A stretch of 34,269 bases of DNA from UBA11222 sp030652895 (GTDB taxonomy: Bacteria; Pseudomonadota; Alphaproteobacteria; UBA11222). Below are positions 17,158 through 24,190 of the stretch, in pieces. The stretch lies in the NCBI GenBank assembly GCA_038318895.1, contig JBBQCS010000027.1, forward strand, positions 1-34,269, read 5' to 3'. Numbering within the stretch: position 1 is the stretch's first letter; each line of letters starts with the position of its first letter. The position numbers and the translations under genes are program-made. Under the pieces are notes generated by a model, which searched no databases, was not told the origin of the DNA, and saw only the letters and a list, made by a program, of their open reading frames with translations.

Positions 17158-17499
17158 ATGGATGTTCGCACGGAGCATCTGGGAGCGGCAATGATCGTCC
17201 GCGCCACGGGCAGGATCGACCAAACGACGGCGCCTGCATTCCAGGAAGAACTGTTAAACGCGGTCACGCTGAGTAAAGGCCAGGCAATCGTCGTGGATAT
17301 GTCGTCGGTTGACTTTGTCAGCAGTGTCGGGCTGCGTGCGCTGATGATTGCCCTCAAACAAACGCAGTCCGGCGGTGGAAAACTATTGATCGCGGCGCTG
17401 ACGCCTACCGTTCGGGAAGTCTTTGAAATCAGCCGGTTTGACACAGTCTTTCGTTGCTTTGCCACGGTTGATGCGGCGCTCGCGGAAGCCCAAAGCTGA
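17158..17499 (+). CDS. STAS-domain anti-sigma factor antagonist (RsbV/SpoIIAA-like)
   Basis: Single STAS domain of 113 residues. In partner switching the unphosphorylated antagonist binds the anti-sigma kinase and frees the sigma factor or other target, and kinase phosphorylation inactivates it. The signature VDFVSSVGLRALM aligns with SpoIIAA, making Ser56 the expected phosphorylation site; it is conserved. I chose the ATG at 17158 because GGAG ends 6 nt before it. The upstream in-frame ATG at 17146 overlaps that Shine-Dalgarno. The gene is 12 nt before the MBL hydrolase and one gene before a SpoIIE-type phosphatase, the likely enzyme that dephosphorylates it. A matching RsbW-like kinase is encoded at 22276. 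Confidence 0.88.
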   Translation: MDVRTEHLGAAMIVRATGRIDQTTAPAFQEELLNAVTLSKGQAIVVDMSSVDFVSSVGLRALMIALKQTQSGGGKLLIAALTPTVREVFEISRFDTVFRCFATVDAALAEAQS

Positions 17500-17511
17500 A
17501 GGAGCGGCACT

Positions 17512-18477
17512 ATGAAGGCGACAATCTGGGGATGCCGCGGGTCACTACCGGTGGCGATGTCCGCAGCCACTGTACGCGACAAGGTCAAATCTGCGTTGCG
17601 CACTGCCAATGGACGTTCCTTTCGCAACGATGCCGAGTTGGAGCGCTTTATCACTGAAGAACTGCCCTGGCCGGTCGCCAACAGCTATGGTGGAAACTCG
17701 TCCTGTGTGCAAATCGATACGGGCAGCGAGGAATATGTGCTGTGTGATCTTGGCAGCGGCCTGCGTGAATTTGGCGCCGCGGCGATCGCCCGGCACGGGC
17801 CCGGCAAGCCGCAAATCTATAATATATTTCTGTCCCATATCCACTGGGACCACATAATGGGTTTCCCGTTTTTTCCGGCCAGCTACATTCCGGGAAACAA
17901 GATTCGCATATATTCCTGCCATCCCGACCCCAAGCTCGCTTTTACCCGCCAACAGTCGGCCCCGTGTTTCCCGGTGGATTTCAGTGTTCTGGCCGCGGAC
18001 ATCGAATTCATCGCGATGCAACCCGGAAAGCCCGTGCAGGTAGCGGGGGCGACGGTTCGCGCGATTAAACAGTATCACGAAGGTGACAGTTTCGGATACC
18101 GCTTCGAGAAGGATGGAAAGGCCATCATATATTCCACCGACTCCGAGCACAAACAGGACAACCCGGAGGCGGCGGCGCTGTTCGCTGATTTTTTCCGCCG
18201 CGCGGATCTGGTGATATTCGACGCCCAATATTCGCTGGCCGAAACAGTGTCTCTAAAGGAAGATTGGGGGCATTCCTCGAATGTCGCCGGGGTGGAGCTG
18301 TGTCATATGGCGCAGGCGAAGCATTTATTGCTCTATCACCATGAACCGGCTTTCAACGACGAAGCACTTCACCGCATATTTCTGGAAACGATCCGCTATG
18401 AGCAGTTGGCGCGTCCCGATGGCCAGCCGCCGCTTAAGGTCAGTTCCGCCTTTGACGGAATGGAGTTGAACGTCTGA
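17512..18477 (+). CDS. Metallo-beta-lactamase-fold hydrolase
   Basis: MBL-fold metal-dependent hydrolase of 321 residues. The N terminus TIWGCRGSLP plus SYGGNSSCVQID (58-69) resembles the TaR3-like/PhnP-like branch. Between these two elements lies an extra segment of about 45 residues (14-57). The metal motif HxHxDH is LSHIHWDH (His109, His111, Asp113, His114). Further probable ligands are His189 (QYHEGDSFGY), Asp210 (YSTDSEH) and His276 or His277, while GHSS at 253-256 is also conserved. The site therefore looks intact. AAGGAG precedes the ATG. It sits between the STAS gene (12 nt) and the CHASE2-phosphatase gene (4 nt), so it is almost surely cotranscribed. Substrate unknown; phosphodiester cleavage is the common activity of this branch, but here that is inference. 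Confidence 0.85.
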   Translation: MKATIWGCRGSLPVAMSAATVRDKVKSALRTANGRSFRNDAELERFITEELPWPVANSYGGNSSCVQIDTGSEEYVLCDLGSGLREFGAAAIARHGPGKPQIYNIFLSHIHWDHIMGFPFFPASYIPGNKIRIYSCHPDPKLAFTRQQSAPCFPVDFSVLAADIEFIAMQPGKPVQVAGATVRAIKQYHEGDSFGYRFEKDGKAIIYSTDSEHKQDNPEAAALFADFFRRADLVIFDAQYSLAETVSLKEDWGHSSNVAGVELCHMAQAKHLLLYHHEPAFNDEALHRIFLETIRYEQLARPDGQPPLKVSSAFDGMELNV

Positions 18478-18481
18478 CCCG

Positions 18482-20677
18482 GTGGCGCGAGAGAATCCGG
18501 TGACCGGATCCAACGCCCAACAGCCACCTGTAGGCGATGGCCCGGCCAGTCCCCACGCGCGTGCCTGGTCCGACATAGTCGCCCTGCACTGGATGCGCGC
18601 ACGCGGGCAGGCTATCGGCCTGGCGCTTTCCTGCATTGCGGCCGTGCTCGTCATGCTTCAGGCGGACCAGCAGCAAGGTGTGCTGATGCGTCCGCGCCTT
18701 CTTGTGTTCGACGCCTATCAGAGCCTGATGCCGCGGGTGCGGGAGGCAGGGCCGGTTACAATCGTCGAGATCAACGAAGACAGTTTGAAACGTGTGGGCC
18801 AATGGCCATGGCCGCGTACGCAGCTTGCGCGATTGATTGACCAGGTCAACGCCATGAAGCCGGTGGCGATCGGCCTTGATATGTTACTGGTGGAGCCCGA
18901 CCGCATGTCACCGGGTGCGGCGGAATGGTTCCACGAAGCGCCCCAGGATCTGCGCGCATGGCTAACCGTGCGGGGCGACAATGATGCGATTTTTGCGCAA
19001 AGCCTCAAGGGCGCGCCAATCGCGATCGGCATCGCCGGTCTCGACCAAGCAACGCCGCGCACCGGACCCCTCACACCATCGCAAATTCACACTGTCGATC
19101 CTGAAAAGTGGCTGCGCAGGTATGACGGCGCCATGCGGAGTCTCCCGATCATCGACAATGCGGCAGCAGGCCACGGAATTCTGAGCGTGGATATGTATGG
19201 TGATGGAATAATCCGGCGCCTGCCGCTCGTTACTTCGGTGAACGGGCAGCCCGTGCCGTCACTCGATCTTGAGATGCTGCGTCTCGCGGTGGGGGCCAAC
19301 TGGTTCACCCTTACCGGTGACGATGGCGGGCTGACGGAAGTGGCTGTCGGGGCGCTGACAATTCCCGTGCAGCGCGACGGCCACGTCTGGGTGCATTTTG
19401 GGCCACGCGACGCGGGGCGCTTCGTCTCCGCCGCGGACATTCTCGACGGGACAGCCGACCCGGCCATGATAAACAAGCGGCTCGTCCTGATTGGCGTGAC
19501 CGGCCTTGGCCTGGTCGATTATGTCACCACACCACTGGCGGAGCGGATGCCCGGCGTCGAAGTGCGCGCACAATTGCTGGAGAATATATTTGCCGATGCG
19601 CTGTTGCAGCGGCCCCGTTGGGCCGGGATGCTAGAAGGCGGTCTGACCTTGATGTTTGGCGTGGCGAGCGTCTTGTTGTTACCACGCCTGCGCCCCCGTT
19701 GGCTGCCATTTCCGTGGTTGGTGGGGTCTGCTTTCTTGTTGGGTTTGGGTGCGGCACTCTATGCCCACAAGTTGCTGTTGATTGACGTCGCAACACCCTG
19801 GCTGGCGGGCAGCGGCGTGTTTGTCGTGCAGCTCGCCTTGGTGCTTGCGCACGCGGATCAGGAGCGCCGCCGGTTTCAGCGCGAGGTGGAATTGCGGCGT
19901 GCGCAGGAAGCCCGAATGGCCGGCGAGCTGGACGCGGCCCGGCGCATTCAGATGGGAATTTTGCCGCGTGCAAAAGACATAACCGATCCGCAGGGCCGGA
20001 TCGATGTCGCGGCCATGCTCGAGCCTGCAAAAGAGGTTGGCGGCGATTTATATGACATCTTTTTGCTCGATGAGAACCGGCTGTTTTTCATGGTTGGCGA
20101 CGTGGCAGGCAAAGGCATCCCCGCTAGCCTGTTCATGGCGCTTGGAAAATCGCTATATAAGAGCACCGCGCTGCGCCTGCGTGACGAGATTGCGCATATC
20201 ATGTCCGAGGCGAACCGCGAGATCGCGCGCGACAATTCGGAGATGCTGTTTATCACCGCATTTGCCGGGATTCTGGATCTGCGTACTGGCGCGCTCACTT
20301 ATTGCAATGCGGGGCATGACGCACCTATTTTGCTTGCCCCGAACGAGGCTCCCGGCAACCTGGAAGGTGTGGGCGGACCGCCCCTGGGTATTTTCGACGA
20401 TACGCAATATCCCGGGGAATCTGTACTGATAGCGCCCGGCGCCACGCTTGTCATCATCACGGATGGGGTGACCGAGGCGATGACCCCCGATGGAGAACTT
20501 TATGGCGCCGAACGGGTTCGCCACCGGCTGGCGACAACGCAAAATGACGCCGATGCGCAAACCATCCTTGAAACCGTATATGATGACATCAAGCAATACG
20601 CCCAAGGGGCCGAACCATCCGACGACATCACCATCATGGTCGTCCGATGGCGCGGCCCCAATCCTAACGGATGCTGA
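18482..20677 (+). CDS. CHASE2-domain sensor with SpoIIE/PP2C serine phosphatase output
   Basis: Transmembrane sensor phosphatase of 731 residues. TM1 is at about 44-60. A periplasmic CHASE2 domain follows (about 70-370; FDAYQSLMPR, GPVTIVEINEDSL, WPWPRTQLARLID, GLDMLLVEPDR). Three closely spaced TM helices come next (about 382-400, 408-428, 438-456), then a charged coiled-coil (457-490) ending in the RsbU-type DAARRIQMGILP. The cytoplasmic PP2C domain (about 505-725) has metal-binding Asp522 (GGDLYD), Asp540 (VGDVAGKG), Asp661 (ITDGVTEA) and an Asp at 714-715 (PSDDITIMV), so it should be active. The likely substrate is the phospho-STAS protein two genes upstream. The start is GTG at 18482, 4 nt after the MBL stop, without a strong Shine-Dalgarno; GTG at 18500 is an alternative. 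The 3' end overlaps the convergent lipoprotein gene by 14 nt. Confidence 0.92.
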   Translation: MARENPVTGSNAQQPPVGDGPASPHARAWSDIVALHWMRARGQAIGLALSCIAAVLVMLQADQQQGVLMRPRLLVFDAYQSLMPRVREAGPVTIVEINEDSLKRVGQWPWPRTQLARLIDQVNAMKPVAIGLDMLLVEPDRMSPGAAEWFHEAPQDLRAWLTVRGDNDAIFAQSLKGAPIAIGIAGLDQATPRTGPLTPSQIHTVDPEKWLRRYDGAMRSLPIIDNAAAGHGILSVDMYGDGIIRRLPLVTSVNGQPVPSLDLEMLRLAVGANWFTLTGDDGGLTEVAVGALTIPVQRDGHVWVHFGPRDAGRFVSAADILDGTADPAMINKRLVLIGVTGLGLVDYVTTPLAERMPGVEVRAQLLENIFADALLQRPRWAGMLEGGLTLMFGVASVLLLPRLRPRWLPFPWLVGSAFLLGLGAALYAHKLLLIDVATPWLAGSGVFVVQLALVLAHADQERRRFQREVELRRAQEARMAGELDAARRIQMGILPRAKDITDPQGRIDVAAMLEPAKEVGGDLYDIFLLDENRLFFMVGDVAGKGIPASLFMALGKSLYKSTALRLRDEIAHIMSEANREIARDNSEMLFITAFAGILDLRTGALTYCNAGHDAPILLAPNEAPGNLEGVGGPPLGIFDDTQYPGESVLIAPGATLVIITDGVTEAMTPDGELYGAERVRHRLATTQNDADAQTILETVYDDIKQYAQGAEPSDDITIMVVRWRGPNPNGC

Positions 20678-21701
20678 TTTCAACACGCCGGTTGCGGGGC
20701 TCGGGTACATTGTTGGCGGTCGGCACCAGAAGCTCACGCTCGCCGCGTCCCGCAGCCGCCATTTTCTCTCGGGCAAACCCCCGATCGGCCAGGTACGAAA
20801 TCACCGCCCTCGCGCGTTCGCTGGACAATCTGTCATTATAGCTGAGATTGCCGACAGTGTCCGCATGACCGATGACCATGATCTCGGGAGATTCGCGGGT
20901 CTTAATGTCCGCCGCTATGTCCTCCACTACGGAAGCAGATGCCGGCACCAGCACAACCGCGTTTTCCTCAAAATACAGCGTGAAACTGCGTGGTGGCACG
21001 GGCTGCGCACCCAGCGCGTCTCCAAATCGATCGGAAACCTCTTTTTCCGCAATGTCAAAAACACGGGTTTGCGCATCGCCGGTCTCAACCGCAGCCAACG
21101 GTCTGTCCAGCAATATCTTGCTGGTCCCATCATTGACTTCGACACCGCCTACGGTGCCATCCGCGTGGGCCAGCACGACAATCAGGTCGCTACGCTGCGC
21201 AAGCCGTGTTTCAAGCCGCAGCAGGGCGTCAAAAAAGCGCTCCCGGCATGCAGCAATATCCTCGGCCTGATGACCTTCCTCCTCTTCCTGAAGCCAGCAA
21301 TCGAACGCGACCTGGGTTTGGGCAAGCTCCGCGGGCGCTTTCAAACGCGCAACCTCTGAATGACTGACCATCAGCCGGTCGCGCGCGGCTAGGAGTGCAG
21401 TGTCCCTGCCTGGGGGAATATTGCGCGCCGTCACCTCTTGCGGCATCGGTGGATCGTCGCCATCTGACGCCCGGGCGCGCAAAAAGAAGAAATCCGAATC
21501 CCTCCAGTCATACTCCGCACGTTCCTCCTCGGCCAGGTGCTTGTAGCCAACCTTCAGGGCCGCTGCGTACGGCCCGTGGCCGGAGGGCGCTTCATCTAAC
21601 AACGCCGGATCGTGTAACCCAACACAAGCAGCTAGCAAAAGTACGATCGATGACGCCAGTACGGGCCACGTCCTGGCGCAGGCCTTAACGAGTAAGTCCA
21701 C
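20664..21701 (-). CDS. OmpA-family lipoprotein
   Basis: Predicted outer-membrane lipoprotein of 345 residues. The signal peptide ends in the lipobox LLAAC with Cys26 as the lipidated residue. A central region (about 40-230) is Glu/Asp-rich, helical and of no recognised family. The C-terminal OmpA-like peptidoglycan-binding domain (about 238-345) shows IMVIGHADTVGNLSYNDRLS, ERARAV..YL and GRGERELLVPT...PRNRRVEI. The start is GTG at 21701, with GGGGGA about 7 nt upstream inside the end of fecR. Only 3 nt separate the two genes, so they are one operon with likely translational coupling. It is convergent with the CHASE2-phosphatase. The protein would tether to peptidoglycan in the compartment where FecR and CHASE2 domains lie. 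Confidence 0.88.
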   Translation of the reverse strand: MDLLVKACARTWPVLASSIVLLLAACVGLHDPALLDEAPSGHGPYAAALKVGYKHLAEEERAEYDWRDSDFFFLRARASDGDDPPMPQEVTARNIPPGRDTALLAARDRLMVSHSEVARLKAPAELAQTQVAFDCWLQEEEEGHQAEDIAACRERFFDALLRLETRLAQRSDLIVVLAHADGTVGGVEVNDGTSKILLDRPLAAVETGDAQTRVFDIAEKEVSDRFGDALGAQPVPPRSFTLYFEENAVVLVPASASVVEDIAADIKTRESPEIMVIGHADTVGNLSYNDRLSSERARAVISYLADRGFAREKMAAAGRGERELLVPTANNVPEPRNRRVEISIR

Positions 21702-21704
21702 GTG

Positions 21705-22199
21705 CTATTCCCCCACCTCAACCAGGAATTTCGTACCGCGAACCCCCAGGATCGAAGACGGCGTCCGCAAAGTCATTGCTTGCGGCGACTTCTCGACAAT
21801 TTTCCCCGAAATCACGGCCAACGTACCTTTTTTGACATTGGCCTCCATTATTCCCTCATGGGTGGTTGTATCGAAACGAAACCGTTCAAGCGCTATTTCG
21901 CTGTTGGGACCAATCGAAAAGGTGCTGTTATCAATAAACGTCATGCCCAGCGCGCTATCCGCGCCAGTGCGCACAACATCTTCCTGGCGGATTGCAAGGC
22001 CGACGGCGGCCGAAAGCACTTGTGCATCGCGCAAGATCTGCGCCTCACCCGACACGTTCTTGATCTGTCCGATTGCAGTTTGGGCATATGATGGCCCCGT
22101 TAGGGTCAGGGACGCGCCAACAATCAGCATGCTGGCCCAAAACCGGCGGGATAACGCCTGTGACACAGTAATCCGTGTAAATATATTTAGAGATTTCAT
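21705..22199 (-). CDS. FecR-domain periplasmic protein
   Basis: Exported FecR-domain protein of 164 residues. A basic N terminus and hydrophobic stretch ending GPSYAQ form a signal peptide. The mature part is a single FecR domain with IGQIKNVSGEAQILRDAQ, IRQEDVVRTGADSALGMTF, NSTFSIGPNSEIALERF, KKGTLAVISGKIV and the terminal RTPSSILGVRGTKFLVEV. It lacks the cytoplasmic anti-sigma region and TM helix of true FecR regulators, so it is not a FecI partner of the classical kind. The start at 22199 is supported by AAAGGAAG 3-4 nt upstream. It is followed by the OmpA lipoprotein gene after 3 nt and divergent from the RsbW-like kinase gene. FecR-domain proteins are often found near CHASE2 sensors, which suggests a joint sensing role. 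Confidence 0.88.
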   Translation of the reverse strand: MKSLNIFTRITVSQALSRRFWASMLIVGASLTLTGPSYAQTAIGQIKNVSGEAQILRDAQVLSAAVGLAIRQEDVVRTGADSALGMTFIDNSTFSIGPNSEIALERFRFDTTTHEGIMEANVKKGTLAVISGKIVEKSPQAMTLRTPSSILGVRGTKFLVEVGE

Positions 22200-22217
22200 G
22201 GGCTTCCTTTCAATCGA

Positions 22218-22246
22218 TTGTCGTTTTCCGGTATTTTTTGAATTAT
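22218..22246 (+). promoter_or_regulatory. Candidate sigma-70-type promoter for the RsbW-like gene
   Basis: TTGTCG (22218-22223) and AATTAT (22241-22246) are separated by 17 nt and lie 29 nt before the ATG at 22276. Each matches the consensus at 4 or 5 of 6 positions. It lies in the 76-nt region shared with the divergent fecR gene. It was found by eye only. Confidence 0.3.
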
Positions 22247-22275
22247 GTTGCCTGTTGCCAGTCTCCGGAGCAAGC

Positions 22276-22704
22276 ATGAAAGATACAGCGTCTCAAATTC
22301 ACTGGACCTTTCCGGCCAACCAGGCAGGAAGCCAGGACGCGTGCGCCCGGTGCGAAGCCTGGATTATAGCGCGCGGCCTGCCACAGCGTATGGCCTTTCG
22401 CGCGCTTTTGATACTGGAGGAACTGTTTACAAATACTGTCAAATATGGAGGCCCGGCCGCAGCTGCGGGGGGGGTGCGTATTACGCTGGAAGCACGCGAA
22501 GCCGGAGTGGTGTTACGCTATGGTGATCGCGGCGCGGCGTTCGACCCTCTGCATACAGCGCCGGTCGCCAGCGCGACCGGCAACGCGATCGGGGGGCAGG
22601 GCCTGCGGATTATTCAAAGCCTGGTGCAGCACACGCTCTATCGCCGCGAAGACGGATGGAACTTGCTCGAAATGACCATTAATGGCGATGCGGATGCACG
22701 ATGA
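22276..22704 (+). CDS. RsbW-like anti-sigma regulatory kinase (HATPase_c)
   Basis: Small GHKL-type ATPase of 142 residues, the class of anti-sigma serine kinases (SpoIIAB/RsbW) that hold a sigma factor or other target and phosphorylate a STAS antagonist. The N box is LILEELFTNTVKYG (Glu49, Asn53). The G1 box is YGDRGAAFDP (Asp84) and the G2 box is GGQGLRIIQSL (107-110). The start at 22276 has GGAG 6 nt upstream; the longer open frame running through the fecR antisense is spurious. The gene is divergent from fecR and 1.6 kb from the phosphatase, its expected counterpart. No sigma factor or response-regulator target is encoded next to it. The short ORF overlapping its stop codon is not convincing. 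Confidence 0.85.
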   Translation: MKDTASQIHWTFPANQAGSQDACARCEAWIIARGLPQRMAFRALLILEELFTNTVKYGGPAAAAGGVRITLEAREAGVVLRYGDRGAAFDPLHTAPVASATGNAIGGQGLRIIQSLVQHTLYRREDGWNLLEMTINGDADAR

Positions 22705-22923
22705 GCGCGTTTGAGTCGCAGGCGTTACTCTCGGGTCTGACGGGAAATAGGGGAAAGGCCGGACCATCAATTTGCAGGACATCGCCCGGGAAAGATCTCT
22801 CACCCATGAGGACGTTCTGCAACATTCCTGTAACATGACGCCGGTAAAAATGGCGCGCGTATCACAAAGACGCAACCTCAACAGGTGGACGAAAACCCTG
22901 TTGCAGATCAGGATGATGGCATT

Positions 22924-23430
22924 ATGAAACCACTGCGGGTGCTATTTTTGTGCACGGGAAATTCCGCGCGTAGCGTCATGGCGGAAGCAGCACTGAACTT
23001 TTATGGCAAAGGCCGCTTTATCGCTTGTAGCGCGGGCAGCCATCCCGCCGGCGCGATTAATCCGTACACGCTGGATACGCTGAAGATGGCCGCAATGCCA
23101 ACGGCTGGGCTGCGCAGTAAATCCTGGGACGAGTTCGCGGCCCCCGGCATGCCAGCACTGGATTTCGTTTTCACCGTTTGCGACAACGCCGCAGGTGAGG
23201 TGTGCCCGGTCTGGCCGGGACAACCAATGAGCGCCCATTGGGGTTTTTCAGATCCCGCCGCATTTAGGGGTAGTGAAACTGAAACACGTGCTTTTTTTCA
23301 GGAAATTTTCCGGCAAATTCGTACACGGATTGAGCTTTTTGTCAGTCTGCCGATGGCCAGTCTCGACAGAATGTCGCTACAGCGCCGCCTCGACGAAATG
23401 GGCCGCAACACGGCTGAAGACCGCAGCTAG
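22924..23430 (+). CDS. arsC: Arsenate reductase, LMW-PTP (thioredoxin-coupled) type
   Basis: Protein of 168 residues with the low-molecular-weight phosphatase fold that reduces arsenate to arsenite. The P-loop CX5R is CTGNSAR (Cys10-Arg16). The redox cysteines Cys86 and Cys94 lie in VCDNAAGEVCPVWPGQP, typical of this ArsC branch. The general acid Asp110 is in SDPAAF, and AHWGFSDP is also diagnostic. The start at 22924 (MKPLRVLFLC) is preferred over the in-frame GTG at 22885 by comparison with relatives; AGGA lies about 11 nt upstream. It is 5 nt before the aquaglyceroporin gene. Arsenite made here could leave through that channel. No arsR is present, so regulation is unclear. Confidence 0.9.
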   Translation: MKPLRVLFLCTGNSARSVMAEAALNFYGKGRFIACSAGSHPAGAINPYTLDTLKMAAMPTAGLRSKSWDEFAAPGMPALDFVFTVCDNAAGEVCPVWPGQPMSAHWGFSDPAAFRGSETETRAFFQEIFRQIRTRIELFVSLPMASLDRMSLQRRLDEMGRNTAEDRS

Positions 23431-23435
23431 CATAC

Positions 23436-24110
23436 ATGCGTGAAACAGACACGAGCCGCAGACTGGCGGCGGAATTCATCGGCAGCGCGTTCCTGCTGGT
23501 CACGGTTATCGGTTCCGGAATCATGGCAGAAAAACTGGCGGGCGGGAACATCGCGCTTGCGCTGCTGGGTAATACAATCGCCACTGGCGCAATCCTTGTA
23601 GTGCTGATTTTAATTTTTCGGCCGGTATCGGGGGCGCATTTCAACCCGGCTGTGACCCTGTCGTTCAGGATACGCGGTGAAATTGGCACATCCGAGGCGA
23701 CGCTCTATACGCTGGCCCAAATTACCGGCGGGCTGGCCGGGATGCTGGCGGCGCATTTCATGTTCGAGGCGCCGCTATTACAGGTTTCAACCCATATGCG
23801 GGCGGGCGGCGCACAGTTTGGGTCCGAGATCATCGCGACGTTTGGCCTGCTGGCTACGGTCCTTGGCTGTGGGCATCACGCCCGAGAGGCGGTTCCCTAT
23901 GCGGTTGGACTGTATATCACAGCGGCCTACTGGTTTACCGCGTCAACCTCGTTCGCCAATCCGGCGGTGACCATCGCGCGCAGCTTTACCGATACATTTT
24001 CCGGCATCCGGCCCGAAGACGCCCCATACTTCATCGCGGCGCAACTGATTGGGGCCGTGCTGGCGGTATTGGTTTTCGGCTGGCTGTTTTCCGCTGAAAA
24101 AACGGATTAA
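23436..24110 (+). CDS. MIP-family aquaglyceroporin, probable arsenite channel (AqpS-like)
   Basis: Inner-membrane channel of 224 residues with six TM helices and two half-helices. The first NPA is at 70-72 (SGAHFNPAVT) and the second at 175-177 (SFANPAVTIARSF), with Arg182 at the selectivity-filter position. The gene starts 5 nt after arsC, so the two form one operon. In Sinorhizobium meliloti, AqpS encoded in an ars operon lets arsenite flow out down its gradient after ArsC reduction. By that precedent the same role is likely here, but water/glycerol transport is not excluded. The usual pump genes arsB or acr3 and arsH are absent from the window. Confidence 0.85.
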   Translation: MRETDTSRRLAAEFIGSAFLLVTVIGSGIMAEKLAGGNIALALLGNTIATGAILVVLILIFRPVSGAHFNPAVTLSFRIRGEIGTSEATLYTLAQITGGLAGMLAAHFMFEAPLLQVSTHMRAGGAQFGSEIIATFGLLATVLGCGHHAREAVPYAVGLYITAAYWFTASTSFANPAVTIARSFTDTFSGIRPEDAPYFIAAQLIGAVLAVLVFGWLFSAEKTD

Positions 24111-24131
24111 TCCTGGCTTTTCCCCCTGCAC

Positions 24132-24160
24132 CCTTGCCGCAAACCGGGCAAAGGTTTATC
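24132..24160 (+). terminator. Candidate terminator after the aquaporin gene
   Basis: CCTTGCC (24132-24138) pairs with GGCAAAGG (24147-24154), with one bulged A and an 8-nt loop, followed by TTTATC. It lies 22 nt after the aquaporin stop and before the mmsA Shine-Dalgarno, a sensible place to end the ars transcript. The T-run is short. Confidence 0.33.
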
Positions 24161-24190
24161 AATGCCCGTCAGATTTCACGGGAGGCTTTG

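Noticed and set aside
21832..22275. N-terminal extension of the RsbW-like frame through the fecR region
   Set aside because: It is antisense to fecR. GGAG plus ATG at 22276 and the position of the HATPase domain mark the real start.
22701..22838. 45-codon ORF whose ATG overlaps the stop of the RsbW-like gene (ATGA)
   Set aside because: The overlap suggests coupling, but the predicted peptide is low in recognisable structure. The frame breaks without similarity to a known family, and no separate Shine-Dalgarno is clear.
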